Shown one piece after another: positions 33,839-42,072 of a DNA stretch of 64,000 nt. Positions within the stretch are counted from its first letter, which is position 1, and every line of letters starts with the position of its first letter. Origin of the DNA: an uncultured Roseburia sp. (GTDB lineage Bacteria; Bacillota; Clostridia; Lachnospirales; Lachnospiraceae); the NCBI GenBank assembly GCA_947647505.1, contig CANSKO010000014.1:1-64000 (forward strand), given 5' to 3'. The notes under the pieces were generated by a model. That model was not told the origin of the DNA, searched no databases, and worked only from the letters and a program-made list of their open reading frames with translations. The translations under genes were made by a program, and so were the position numbers.

Positions 33839-35220
33839 CTCATTTCTTCCTTCCTTTCATCCGCTTCAAATGCTTCCGCCGCTTTTAGCATAATGGCGCA
33901 TTCCACCCGCTTTTTCTGCAATGCACACCCGATCTCGTAAACGCCTCGAATATCTCCATGAAAATTGTATGCATTGGCCGCGCAGCCTCCGCTGCAATAA
34001 TATTTTGCAAAGCAGTTTCTGCATGCTTCTTTCGCATAGACGTTGCATCCCTTAAACGATTCCTGCAAACGCGTATTCGTGATGCCCTCCGTCACATTTC
34101 CCATGAGAAACTTCTCATTGCCTACAAACTGATGGCATGGATAGAAATCCCCCCAGGGCGTTACCGCAAGATACTCCGTTCCCGAGCCACAGCCCGAAAG
34201 CCGCTTTGCAACGCAGGGTCCTCCCTCCAGATCTATCATAAAATGGAAAAACGTAAACGAATCTCCACGCTTTCCTCGCCTTGCCATTTCTGCCGCAAGC
34301 GCGTCGTATTCTTCAAACAGTCGAGGCAGATCTTCTTTCCGAATCGCGTATGCATCCGTCTCCTGCGCCACCACAGGCTCCACGGAAATCTGACGGAATC
34401 CAAGATCCGCAAGATGCAGCACGTCCTTTGAAAAATCCAGATTATAACGCGTAAACGTGCCTCTTACATAATAATTCTTCTGCTGTCGGCTCTCTGCAAA
34501 CTGCAAAAATTTCGGCACAATCCGCTCATAGCTTCCGCTGCCGTCCGGAAACGGCCGCATCCTGTCATGAACGTCTTTGCGCCCGTCAATGCTTAAGACG
34601 ACGTTCGCCATCTCCCGGTTGGCAAACTCCATGATTTCATCATTGAGAAACACGCCGTTTGTCGTCAGGGTAAAACGGAACTTCTTATCGCAGACCTTTT
34701 CCCGCTCCCTGCCATACGCCACCAGATCTTTGACAACCTGAAAATTCAGCGTCGGCTCTCCGCCAAAAAAATCCACTTCCAGATTCCTGCGATTGCCGGA
34801 ACTGGCAATCAAAAAATCAAGCGCCGCCTTTCCTACCTCATAAGGCATCAGCGCCTTTTCTCCATTGTATTCGCCTTCCTGCGCAAAGCAGTAGCCGCAT
34901 CTTAAATTACAGTCGTGCGCAATATGCAGACAAAGCGCCTTTACAACGACGCCGCGCGTCTGCACGTCCGCCAGATGCGCTTCATATTCTTCTCTGGAAA
35001 AGAGCGTCCCGTCCTCTTCCAATGCGGCGATTTCCGCAAGCGCCTCCCGGATCTCCGATTCTTTATACTGTGCAGAGAGCCGTTCTATTACTGCGTCCTG
35101 CGCATATCCTGCATCCAGCAGCCCAATGATTTCATAGGTCATTGCATCTACGACGTGAACCGAACCGCTGTCTACGTCCAGGACAATATGATATCCGTTG
35201 TTTTTAAACTGATGAATCAC
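33835..35220 (-). CDS. scfB: SCIFF radical SAM maturase (thioether-forming)
   Basis: A 461-residue radical SAM/SPASM enzyme predicted to install a thioether cross-link in the neighbouring SCIFF peptide. The N-terminal RRE-like region IHQFKNNGYHIVLDVDSG is typical. The S-adenosylmethionine cluster motif is CNLRCGYC near residue 105, followed by a second motif ending in VDFFGGEPTLNF. The C-terminal SPASM domain is cysteine-rich: CGSG, PCHQF, CNVYAKEACRNCFAKYYCSGGC. I use the GTG at 35220, which gives the family start; no ATG fits. It is preceded by the SCIFF gene and coupled to secDF. Confidence 0.93.
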   Translation of the reverse strand: MIHQFKNNGYHIVLDVDSGSVHVVDAMTYEIIGLLDAGYAQDAVIERLSAQYKESEIREALAEIAALEEDGTLFSREEYEAHLADVQTRGVVVKALCLHIAHDCNLRCGYCFAQEGEYNGEKALMPYEVGKAALDFLIASSGNRRNLEVDFFGGEPTLNFQVVKDLVAYGREREKVCDKKFRFTLTTNGVFLNDEIMEFANREMANVVLSIDGRKDVHDRMRPFPDGSGSYERIVPKFLQFAESRQQKNYYVRGTFTRYNLDFSKDVLHLADLGFRQISVEPVVAQETDAYAIRKEDLPRLFEEYDALAAEMARRGKRGDSFTFFHFMIDLEGGPCVAKRLSGCGSGTEYLAVTPWGDFYPCHQFVGNEKFLMGNVTEGITNTRLQESFKGCNVYAKEACRNCFAKYYCSGGCAANAYNFHGDIRGVYEIGCALQKKRVECAIMLKAAEAFEADERKEEMR

Positions 35221-35355
35221 CGTAGGATTCCCTCTCTTTCCGTGCGTCCGGAAGCAAGCCGGACGCCGCCCTTTCCGCTGCCGTAATTGCCCGTATGAGC
35301 ACAAACGACCGCACGCTGCGCGCACGGCCTGTCTTTATGTAATCCCCGCAGTCTT

Positions 35356-35499
35356 TTATCTGCTGTTTTCACATGTCTGGTTCCCTACCGTACAGGACGT
35401 CTTGCATGCCGACTGGCACGAAGTCTGACACTCGCCGCACCCGCCTTTTTTTACTGTATTCTGAAGTTTTCTGGTATTCAAAGTCTTTACATGCTTCAT
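35356..35499 (-). CDS. scfA: SCIFF ranthipeptide precursor (six cysteines in forty-five)
   Basis: A 47-residue peptide, read from ATG at 35499 to TAA at 35356, with AAAGGAGA 6 bases upstream. The leader MKHVKTLNTRKLQNTVKKGG is followed by a core with six cysteines spaced C-x2-C-x3-C-x3-C-x3-C-x6-C (residues 21, 24, 28, 32, 36 and 43), including CGECQTSC and CKTSC. This is nearly the consensus SCIFF sequence of Clostridia, a ribosomally made peptide modified by the adjacent radical SAM enzyme. The biological role of the mature product is unknown; no dedicated protease or exporter is nearby apart from secDF. Confidence 0.96.
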   Translation of the reverse strand: MKHVKTLNTRKLQNTVKKGGCGECQTSCQSACKTSCTVGNQTCENSR

Positions 35500-35555
35500 A
35501 TGATATTCTCCTTTTCTCTCCTGATTCCGGGCTGACCGGTTGATACTCGATGCAT

Positions 35556-35564
35556 ATTATAGCA
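35556..35564 (-). promoter_or_regulatory. extended -10 promoter of the SCIFF operon
   Basis: Minus-strand TTGTGCTATAATA with perfect TATAAT (35556-35561) and an upstream TGC extended -10. No good -35 is present. It is about 57 bases from the SCIFF start codon. Confidence 0.6.
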
Positions 35565-35591
35565 CAAGTCCCGCCATATGAAAAGCATTTT

Positions 35592-36842
35592 TTATAAATG
35601 AAACGTCAATACATATAATTCCTTATCTTCCAGATAATAGATGGACGAAATATCCGGACAGTAATCCGCAATGCGCCCGTCCGTAATGAAATAGGCGATG
35701 GCCTGCGCGTACAGCTCCTGCGAGGCAAACTTCACCGACGCGTCTCCGCCGCCCGCATTCCATTTTTCAGCCAGAAGCGCGCCGATGCGTTCCGGATTCC
35801 ACTCCGTAAAATAGCGATTTTCCTTTACAAAGTAATTGTCCTCCATATGTGTGCATTCCGGCAGCGGAAAGCCATTATCCAGCGTATGCGTCCTGCTGAT
35901 CTCCTCGGAAGTAATCGCCAGATAATTATAATTGACGTATTTTTCCATCTGGCTTGCACTGTCAAGATACCTGGAATTCCCCCATGTCGTATCCATGTAA
36001 TAATATGCGCCATCCAGACGCACCAGATTCCAGGCATGCGACTCGCCATTTGCCGTCCCTGTCACAATCACGCCTGGAATGCCAAGCAGATTCAGCAAAT
36101 ACTGCGTCGCGCAGGCATACCCCTGACAAACCGTCGCGCGGTCCAAAAACACGCTGATAATATTCTGGCTGTTTCTGGCATTCGAATCATAGTCCACATT
36201 CTGCACCAGAATCTCAAATACATACTTCGCTTTCGCATAATCCGAATCCGTAATGGAAATTCCCGCCATCAGCTCCTCTACCGACGCATCAATCTGCTTT
36301 TGAATCGCTTCCCGCTCCTCCTTCCGCATCGTATATTTGGGCGAAAACTCCATGCCAACGGCTTCTCCGTCGCGGGTGTACTGCGTATAGACATAGCCGG
36401 ATATCCAAAACAGTCCGCCGTAATCGGCGCAAAGCGCTTTGTACGCCGCTTCCAGCACGTCCGCATCCAGAGTAGACACTTCCGTCTTCTCTTTCTGCTC
36501 CAAAACAGCCGAAAGCATTTCACGGTACACTGCCCTCGCCTCATTCCCAAGCGTCTGATACGCGTAATTGAGCGCAAAACGCTCTTCCTCTGTATCCTTC
36601 TGTAAAACATCCTCTTCCTGCGTCTTTGTTTCTTTTTTCTTTTTCTTTTTTTTCTTTTCCGGCGCTTTTTTTACAGCCGTTTCCGTATCCTGCTTTACCG
36701 AAACGCCGGAATGCGTTTCACGCTCCAGTATTTCTGTCTGAAACGTCTCGATCTGCTCCATCAGCCCGCAGCCCGCCAGAAAGCATGCCGTAAAAAACGC
36801 CAGAGCGGTCCTGCCGAATGCCATTTTTATTCTTTTTTTCAC
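35592..36842 (-). CDS. transglutaminase-like lipoprotein
   Basis: A 416-residue exported lipoprotein. The signal ends in LAGC, with the lipidated cysteine near residue 24. A Lys/Glu-rich linker with eight consecutive lysines follows, then an all-helical region with a Tyr-rich segment. The C-terminal transglutaminase-like domain (about residues 205-345) has the cysteine in ATVCQGYACATQ, histidine in GESHAWNLV and aspartate in YYMDTTWG, the full Cys-His-Asp triad. These domains in Firmicutes are thought to act as peptidases or cross-linkers; the target is unknown. The GTG at 36842 follows GGAGGAGA, and no ATG is equally well placed. Confidence 0.8.
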   Translation of the reverse strand: MKKRIKMAFGRTALAFFTACFLAGCGLMEQIETFQTEILERETHSGVSVKQDTETAVKKAPEKKKKKKKKETKTQEEDVLQKDTEEERFALNYAYQTLGNEARAVYREMLSAVLEQKEKTEVSTLDADVLEAAYKALCADYGGLFWISGYVYTQYTRDGEAVGMEFSPKYTMRKEEREAIQKQIDASVEELMAGISITDSDYAKAKYVFEILVQNVDYDSNARNSQNIISVFLDRATVCQGYACATQYLLNLLGIPGVIVTGTANGESHAWNLVRLDGAYYYMDTTWGNSRYLDSASQMEKYVNYNYLAITSEEISRTHTLDNGFPLPECTHMEDNYFVKENRYFTEWNPERIGALLAEKWNAGGGDASVKFASQELYAQAIAYFITDGRIADYCPDISSIYYLEDKELYVLTFHL

Positions 36843-36896
36843 GATCTCCTCCATTGCAGCCACATGTGCTTTCTTTCTTCCATTTTACTATAATAT

Positions 36897-36926
36897 TTGA
36901 ATTTTTCAATGCATCTGTGTTAAAAT
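36897..36926 (+). promoter_or_regulatory. promoter of the DUF5721-like gene
   Basis: TTGAAT (36897-36902) and TAAAAT (36921-36926), spacer 18, about 30 bases before the start codon. Confidence 0.5.
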
Positions 36927-36956
36927 AGCCTGAAGAATGGAAATGAGGTGTTTCAA

Positions 36957-37460
36957 TTGATCGCAATCCAACTTACCGCTGTAAAAACGTTTATGCGCCA
37001 GCTCCTGTGCAGCGAAATGTTTGACCATTTCCTGCTGATGGAAGCCTCTATCGTCAAAGACGCCACGTTTTCCATAGACGGACGTATCAACGCTTCGTTC
37101 TACACAAAAGAAGAGCTTGAAGAAGAGGGCCTTTCACACCTTAAAGCCCTTCCATACGGGAAGCTGCGTCCCGTATGCTACCAGCTGATGAAAGGCAGAC
37201 GCACGCCCGTCTCGTTCAAATTTATACTGCTGCTTTCCCCGGAACACACGGCAGATGCGCTTGCGCAGTCCAAAAGCAGCTTTACCGCCAACGACGTGAC
37301 CGGAATTTTCCTCAATCTTCTGTTTCAAAACGGAAATCTGACGCTTACAACCGGTATTTCCTATGCGCTTTTTTCAACAGATCGCACGCTTGATCAGGAA
37401 TGGGACATTCTGGTTCGAAAATTTCTGAACAAATATGATGTTTCTTACGAAGAACTTTGA
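36957..37460 (+). CDS. conserved protein, DUF5721-like
   Basis: A 167-residue protein lacking signal or membrane segments. IAIQLTAVKTFMRQLLCSEMFDHFLLMEA followed by a FSIDGRINASFY strand matches my memory of the DUF5721 family, common in Lachnospiraceae and of unknown function. The C-terminal half holds KFILLLSPE and LTTGISYALFSTDRTLDQEWD. TTG at 36957 is preferred: GAGGTG lies 6 bases upstream, and a GTG at 36948 overlaps that site. It precedes the cold shock gene, which has its own promoter. Confidence 0.65.
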   Translation: MIAIQLTAVKTFMRQLLCSEMFDHFLLMEASIVKDATFSIDGRINASFYTKEELEEEGLSHLKALPYGKLRPVCYQLMKGRRTPVSFKFILLLSPEHTADALAQSKSSFTANDVTGIFLNLLFQNGNLTLTTGISYALFSTDRTLDQEWDILVRKFLNKYDVSYEEL

Positions 37461-37469
37461 GATTTTTAC

Positions 37470-37498
37470 TTTACTTTTGTAATATCTTATGTTATAGT
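37470..37498 (+). promoter_or_regulatory. promoter of the cold shock gene
   Basis: TTTACT (37470-37475) and TATAGT (37493-37498), spacer 17. The leader of about 40 bases is short for a cold-shock thermosensor. Confidence 0.6.
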
Positions 37499-37545
37499 AA
37501 GCAAGTGCGTATGACACGCATAAACTATTTATTGGAGGTACTGCA

Positions 37546-37749
37546 ATGAACAAAGGTACAGTAAAATGGTTCAACAATCAGAAGGGCTATGGTTTCATCT
37601 CTGATGAATCCGGTACTGACGTATTCGTTCATTACTCAGGACTTAACATGGAAGGCTTTAAATCTCTTGAGGAAGGCGCAGCTGTTGAGTTCGAGGTAAT
37701 CGACGGAGCCAAAGGCCCACAGGCAACCAATGTAACCGTAGTAAACTAA
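37546..37749 (+). CDS. cspA: cold shock protein (CspA family)
   Basis: A 67-residue single OB-fold RNA/DNA-binding protein of the full CspA length. The RNP1 motif KGYGFIS and RNP2 motif DVFVHYS are both intact after the TVKWFNNQ opening. It should melt RNA structure and support translation at low temperature or in rapid growth. TGGAGG lies 7 bases before the ATG. Promoter and terminator flank it, so it is monocistronic. Codon use is less G+C-rich at third positions than neighbours, a usual sign of high expression. Confidence 0.95.
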   Translation: MNKGTVKWFNNQKGYGFISDESGTDVFVHYSGLNMEGFKSLEEGAAVEFEVIDGAKGPQATNVTVVN

Positions 37750-37840
37750 GATACGCCCTACTTAATCAGCACTTTTCAACGTACCTTTTTCATAATATAT
37801 ATCAATGATTAAGATATTGGAACAGGAATTGATTAAAAGA

Positions 37841-37875
37841 AGAACTGCCGCAGACTTTCTGTGGCAGTTCTTTTT
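37841..37875 (+). terminator. terminator after cspA
   Basis: AGAACTGCC pairs with GGCAGTTCT around a short loop, with TTTTT next. The opposite strand gene ends at 37881, so it may serve both. Confidence 0.85.
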
Positions 37876-37880
37876 GCGTT

Positions 37881-38309
37881 CTATGTCTTTTTCTTCGAAT
37901 TATGCCGGAAAATCCGATACATATAATACCCGATGTTTCCAAGCGTCGCCGCCATAACAAGCAGGCTGTACGCCGCATTCATCCGCGCTCCAAGCGCATC
38001 CGCCACAGACGGAAGCAGCATTCCAAACGTCAGAAACAGCTTGCCGTTTCGAATCATGCGCACCGCGAAGACGCGTACCCTTCCCTGCAAAGGCTCGCTT
38101 CCAAAGCCATTAAGCGCTTCCGGAAAAATCTGTAACGCCGTCATTCCCGCATAGAGAATCAGAAGTGAAGCCATATGATGCAAGAGCGCGCCCATTCCCG
38201 CTTCATACGCATATCCGGCGTAAATCTGAAGCCCCAGACATGCAATAGCGGCAATTGCAGCAATGCATTCCAGCACGACTTCCCATATCTCATATTTCCT
38301 GTCCCGCAT
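37881..38309 (-). CDS. small multi-pass membrane protein of unknown function
   Basis: A 142-residue protein with four hydrophobic helices (about 10-30, 36-58, 85-102 and 108-128) separated by short basic loops, including a loop rich in arginine (GRVRVFAVRMIRNGK). I do not recognise its family. The second ATG (38309) is favoured because GGAGG is 7 bases upstream, whereas the ATG at 38315 is too close. It converges on cspA across a shared terminator. Confidence 0.55.
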   Translation of the reverse strand: MRDRKYEIWEVVLECIAAIAAIACLGLQIYAGYAYEAGMGALLHHMASLLILYAGMTALQIFPEALNGFGSEPLQGRVRVFAVRMIRNGKLFLTFGMLLPSVADALGARMNAAYSLLVMAATLGNIGYYMYRIFRHNSKKKT

Positions 38310-38392
38310 GCGCATTCCTCCGTCTCTCCCGCAACCGCTGTATCGTCAGATCATCTGCTCCTGTCCTTATTATACATATTTTTCATTTCGGT

Positions 38393-38671
38393 TCAAGAGG
38401 TCCGTCCATCCCGTTTTTCCGCCCAGGCCCTGCACTGCTCAATCCGCTTTCCATGATCGCCCTGCTTTTCATCATAAGCAAATTGCTTCAGCAAATCGCA
38501 TGGAAAGTCGTTGCATAATCCGCAATGCCCGCATCCCTTCGCTTCACAGCAGGATTTTACCGGACAGCGTTCGCCCCAGAACGGTTTTTCCATCTTCACG
38601 CAGCCTTTACAGCCAGTCTGTTCCCGATAGGAACATTCCCCACACAATAATCCGCATCTTGATTCTATCAT
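38393..38671 (-). CDS. small cysteine-rich DUF3795-like protein
   Basis: A 92-residue protein with eleven cysteines arranged as CGLLCGECSYREQTGCKGC, then RCPVKSCCEAKGCGHCGLCNDFPC, the pattern of DUF3795. The cysteines probably bind iron-sulfur clusters or zinc; function unknown. AAAGGAGG lies before the ATG. A gene of this kind usually stands alone, as here, between a membrane protein and a WYL regulator. Confidence 0.75.
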   Translation of the reverse strand: MIESRCGLLCGECSYREQTGCKGCVKMEKPFWGERCPVKSCCEAKGCGHCGLCNDFPCDLLKQFAYDEKQGDHGKRIEQCRAWAEKRDGRTS

Positions 38672-38742
38672 TTGTTTTTCCTCCTTTGCCCTATCCTAAC
38701 ACATGCAACACGACAACAGTATGTCATGTTGTATGCCATTTT

Positions 38743-39678
38743 TCAGGGCTCCTCCCCCGAATCCTCTGCGTAATCCCAATGCATGTTTAAAATATGCTCC
38801 GCCTGTCTTCTTCGATCCTCCCGTAATTCTGCGGGTTCCAGCACAAATACCTTATCCCCAAAGCCAAACACCCATTCCCGCATATTCTCATAGCTTGCAA
38901 AATCACGCTCAAACGCCAGTTTCTTATCTTCTCTTACAGAAAAACTTTCTGTTCCGTATTCCTCAATCAAACGATATTTTTCGCTTTCCTCAAATATGGC
39001 TTTCAGGCGGATGCCGCCCTCTTTCAGATACGCTCCAAACGACAGTTCTTCCAGAGGAATTTCTCTTTCCGCAAAAACCTGTTCTTCTATTTGCAGCTCC
39101 CAAAGCCGGTTCAGCTTAAACAGGCGATACGCCTGCCTGTACAGGCAAAAACCAAACACATACCACGAAGACCACCTGAAAACCAGACGATAGGGCTCTA
39201 TGCGGCGCTGCGCTTCTCCTTTTGCATAATAATATCGAAAGGATACGATGCGTTTTTCCCGGATTGCCGCCTTTATCCGCTCAATTTTGGGCGTGAGCGA
39301 GGTCGGATCGTGAGACGCCAGGTCAATGAGAATGCTTTCCTCCGCCCATATGCGCTGCCCCTTCTCCGAAAGCTTATCAAGCAGACCGGCAAGCGCAGAG
39401 CGTTCCGAAACGCTGTCTATCCCCCTTAGCCCTGCAAAAACAGCCTGTAATTCGTCTTTGGTAAAAAATGTTTTATCGAATTTATAGCCGTCTGCAATCG
39501 ACAGCCCGCCGCCATAGCCCTGTGTCGCCACTATCGGTATGCCGGCTTTGCAGATATCCTCTATGTCCCGATTGATGGTCCTTCTTGACACTTCAAAGCG
39601 TTCGGCCAGCTCGGGAGCCGTCGTTTTCTCATTTTGCAGCAAAATTGTAAGGATTCCGATCAAACGGTCTATCTTCAT
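38743..39678 (-). CDS. HTH-WYL transcriptional regulator
   Basis: A 311-residue regulator. The N-terminal winged HTH (about 4-60) reads IDRLIGILTILL...APELAERFEVSRRTINRDIEDICKAG, typical of YafY-like proteins. The WYL domain (about 140-220) includes IVSFRYYYAKGE, RRIEPYRLVFRWSSWYVFGFC and the FKLNRLW strand; the literal WYL is replaced by WYVFGF. A C-terminal WCX-like domain follows. WYL domains sense nucleic acid or small ligands. It diverges from an alpha/beta hydrolase gene across 105 bases, which it may regulate. Confidence 0.87.
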   Translation of the reverse strand: MKIDRLIGILTILLQNEKTTAPELAERFEVSRRTINRDIEDICKAGIPIVATQGYGGGLSIADGYKFDKTFFTKDELQAVFAGLRGIDSVSERSALAGLLDKLSEKGQRIWAEESILIDLASHDPTSLTPKIERIKAAIREKRIVSFRYYYAKGEAQRRIEPYRLVFRWSSWYVFGFCLYRQAYRLFKLNRLWELQIEEQVFAEREIPLEELSFGAYLKEGGIRLKAIFEESEKYRLIEEYGTESFSVREDKKLAFERDFASYENMREWVFGFGDKVFVLEPAELREDRRRQAEHILNMHWDYAEDSGEEP

Positions 39679-39718
39679 TTTTCTTCTCCATTCTGGCGGC
39701 AGTATGGCCGGCTGACAA

Positions 39719-39747
39719 TTGATTTCCCCAACATCGTGTGCTATAGT
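39719..39747 (+). promoter_or_regulatory. promoter of the alpha/beta hydrolase gene
   Basis: TTGATT (39719-39724) and TATAGT (39742-39747), spacer 17, in the short divergent region shared with the WYL regulator. Confidence 0.65.
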
Positions 39748-39783
39748 AGAAAGGCAGAAAAAGAAAGGAATACGCCCAAAATC

Positions 39784-40446
39784 ATGTACATTCAATTAAA
39801 CGGACAAATCATCTACTACGAAAAAAGCGGAGAAGGCTCGCCCGTCCTTCTGGTGCACGGAAACGGCGAAACGCATAAAATCTTTGACGTTCTGATTTGC
39901 GAGCTTTCCAAAAAGCATACGGTATATGCGCTTGACAGCCGCGGACATGGCCAAAGCGCCGCTGCGTCGGACATGCACTATGACGATATGGCAGACGATA
40001 TCATTGCCTTTGTCCAGGCGCTTGATCTGATTAAGCCCGCCTTTTACGGATTCAGCGACGGCGGCATCATTGGACTGCTCGCAGCCGCAAAATGTCCGTC
40101 TCTGTTTTGCGCGCTTGCCATAAGCGGCGCAAATCTGACGCCCCGCGGCTTCAAATTTACAGTCAGATTTCCAATATGGCTTCGCAACCTCAGAAAAAAA
40201 GACCCTCTGCTTACCATGATGCTCAAAGAGCCGCACATCAAAAAAGCAGAGCTTGGCGCGATCCATATTCCCACGCTGATTCTTGCCGGCTCCAAAGACA
40301 TCATAAAAAAACGGGAAACAAAGCGCATTGCCGCCGCCATTCCCGGATCCATCCTGCAAATTCTCCCAAAAGAAAATCATTTCAGCTATGTCGTGCACAG
40401 TCCAAAGCTCTTTCCGCTTCTGGACGAATTCTTTTCGACGCTTTAA
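39784..40446 (+). CDS. alpha/beta-fold hydrolase
   Basis: A 220-residue cytosolic hydrolase. It opens with a beta hairpin (YIQLNGQIIYYEKSGEG), then the oxyanion strand VLLVHGNGETH. The nucleophile elbow is GFSDGG, and the C-terminal half gives the acid in LILAGSKDII and the catalytic histidine in PKENHFSYV. The size and lack of a large cap suggest a small-ester or lactone hydrolase, but the substrate cannot be told. The ATG at 39784 is used because product similarity starts there; the ribosome site AAAGGAA is a little far. It diverges from the WYL regulator. Confidence 0.85.
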   Translation: MYIQLNGQIIYYEKSGEGSPVLLVHGNGETHKIFDVLICELSKKHTVYALDSRGHGQSAAASDMHYDDMADDIIAFVQALDLIKPAFYGFSDGGIIGLLAAAKCPSLFCALAISGANLTPRGFKFTVRFPIWLRNLRKKDPLLTMMLKEPHIKKAELGAIHIPTLILAGSKDIIKKRETKRIAAAIPGSILQILPKENHFSYVVHSPKLFPLLDEFFSTL

Positions 40447-40500
40447 AAGACGCAGCCGCATCCGGCCGCACGGCGCGACAGGATGCGGCAAAAGCGTCAG
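40447..40500. terminator. hairpin between convergent genes
   Basis: GCCGCATCC and GGATGCGGC form a 9-bp stem, flanked by GACGC/GCGTC that extends it with mismatched A and T tracts. T-rich sequence is modest on both sides. Probably a bidirectional terminator. Confidence 0.55.
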
Positions 40501-40763
40501 TCTTCCTCTATCACCTGAATCTCCAGAAAATCAAATGGCGTCTGCTCCACAAAATTATCCTGTGTAAACCTTGTTCTGGCATGGCGCTGAAACTCGCTGA
40601 TATTTGTCTCCAACCAGATTGGCTTTTCCAGATCAAAGGCATAACAGACGTCCTCCAATGCCTGAAATACCTTGTGCGTTCTTGTTTCCGGCGTATCGTT
40701 TTCTATTGTCATATCCTTGATTAAACGGTTGTCCAAAAATTCTTTTGCCCACAATCGAAACAT
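40497..40763 (-). CDS. small conserved hypothetical protein
   Basis: An 88-residue acidic protein without membrane segments. It has the look of a conserved Lachnospiraceae protein (WAKEFLDNRLIKDM, then RTHKVFQALEDVCY, FDLEKPIWL, FQRHARTRFTQDNF and a final LEIQVIEED). The function is unknown. AAGGAGA lies before the ATG, and its start is 3 bases after the stop of the RNA methyltransferase gene, with which it should be cotranscribed. Confidence 0.65.
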   Translation of the reverse strand: MFRLWAKEFLDNRLIKDMTIENDTPETRTHKVFQALEDVCYAFDLEKPIWLETNISEFQRHARTRFTQDNFVEQTPFDFLEIQVIEED

Positions 40764-40766
40764 GCC

Positions 40767-41543
40767 CTATCTCCTTTTCTGCCTGTTCGCTTCGTACATC
40801 AGAATGGCCGCCGCCACCGACGCATTCAAAGACTCCGCCCGTCCTTCCATTGGAATCCGAACCGATTCGTCCGCAAGCGCCGTCGCCGCATCGCTCAGCC
40901 CGTTTCCCTCGTTTCCGATCAGAAAGCCGCTTCCGGCGCGATAATCCGGCGCATCATACGCTCTTTTGCCATCCAAATGCGCCGCATAAATATTTATGCC
41001 GCGCGCCTTTAAACGCCGAATTATACCGTAAAAATCCTCCACGGCAAAAAATGGAACCCGATAGATGCTTCCCATCGTCGCGCGCACTGTTTTGGGATTG
41101 TATACATCGACTGTCCCGGCATTTGCAATCACGGCCGTAATGCCCGCGGCTTCTCCCGTTCGAAGCATCGTTCCAAGATTTCCGGGGTCCTGAATGCCCT
41201 CCAGCAAAAGGTAACATCCTTCTTTTTCTTCCAGCGTCTGCTCAAGATCCCATTCCGGCATGGCAACGACCGTCAGTATGCCCTGCGGCGTCTGCATGCC
41301 GCCAGCCGCTTTCATAACGGAATCGGACAGCGTCTCGTACGTCAATCCGTTGAAATGCGCCTGATGCTCCTTCTCTTTCAGATACGACTCTGTCACATAC
41401 GTCGCTTTAATCCGGTCGCGAGGCGCTTCTTCCGACAGCTTCCTTCCTTCGACCAGAAAAACGCCCTGCTCTTTTCTGGCTTTTGCTTTTTTCCCCAACA
41501 ATATCAGGTTTTTAACCTGCGCATTCGATGTGCTTGTAATCAT
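40767..41543 (-). CDS. SPOUT-family RNA 2'-O-methyltransferase (TrmH/RlmB group)
   Basis: A 258-residue methyltransferase acting on rRNA or tRNA ribose. The N-terminal substrate-binding part starts ITSTSNAQVKNLILLGKKAKARKEQGVFLVEG, as in TrmH/RlmB-like proteins. The SPOUT knot carries the three motifs: LEGIQDPGNLGTMLRTGEAAG, FLIGNEGNGLSD and VRIPMEGRAESLNASVAAAIL. The target nucleotide cannot be deduced from sequence alone. It is followed by the 88-residue hypothetical gene 3 bases away. Confidence 0.9.
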   Translation of the reverse strand: MITSTSNAQVKNLILLGKKAKARKEQGVFLVEGRKLSEEAPRDRIKATYVTESYLKEKEHQAHFNGLTYETLSDSVMKAAGGMQTPQGILTVVAMPEWDLEQTLEEKEGCYLLLEGIQDPGNLGTMLRTGEAAGITAVIANAGTVDVYNPKTVRATMGSIYRVPFFAVEDFYGIIRRLKARGINIYAAHLDGKRAYDAPDYRAGSGFLIGNEGNGLSDAATALADESVRIPMEGRAESLNASVAAAILMYEANRQKRR

Positions 41544-41635
41544 GAAGCCGCCCCCGCTTTTTTCTTTGCGCGCCCGGACTGTTCTGGCGCGCTTCCCTTA
41601 TTATAGCAATTTCTTTTCTTTTTGCAAATGCAAAA

Positions 41636-41686
41636 GACGGAATACGAAACGCCATTGCTTCGTATTCCGCCTTTTTTTGTTTTACA
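41636..41686 (-). terminator. terminator after the SASP gene
   Basis: GGAATACGAA and TTCGTATTCC form a perfect 10-bp stem. T runs flank it in both directions (TTTTTTT on plus, CTTTT on minus), so it may also protect against plus-strand read-through. Confidence 0.75.
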
Positions 41687-41703
41687 TTGTTATTTCTCTT
41701 ACC

Positions 41704-41916
41704 TTATTTGGAAGAAGACATCTTCTCTTCCTGGCTGCGGATCATCTTACGGACCATCTCTCCGCCGATCGAACCTGCCTGTGCAGAAGTAAGGTCGCCA
41801 TTATAGCCTTCCTTTAAAGGAACGCCGATCTCAGAAGCGACTTCCTGCTTAAAACGATTCAACGCCTCTTTTGCTTCCGGTACCTCTACTCTATTTGTTC
41901 TGTTTGAACTTGCCAT
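41704..41916 (-). CDS. sspC: alpha/beta-type small acid-soluble spore protein
   Basis: A 70-residue DNA-binding protein that coats spore DNA and protects it from UV. It contains the germination protease site and helix of the family: ALNRFKQEVASEIG, then GYNGDLTSAQAGSIGGEMVRKMI. Length and sequence are typical. The ATG at 41916 follows TGGAGGTG; the longer frame upstream is not conserved. Its presence shows that the organism, or a recent ancestor, forms spores. Expression is expected in the forespore under sigma-G; I did not identify that promoter with confidence. Confidence 0.94.
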   Translation of the reverse strand: MASSNRTNRVEVPEAKEALNRFKQEVASEIGVPLKEGYNGDLTSAQAGSIGGEMVRKMIRSQEEKMSSSK

Positions 41917-42072
41917 GGTAAAACACCTCCATAGTTTTTCTCCGGCTGCGCCGGTTTTGTTTTGGGGTAAACATTGTTTTCGTTTACCCTGAAAATAGTA
42001 TGGAGCAAAACACAATTTTTATGTTTGGAAAGTTTCACCATTCTTTTTCAGAAGCGATCCGGATGCATGCGT

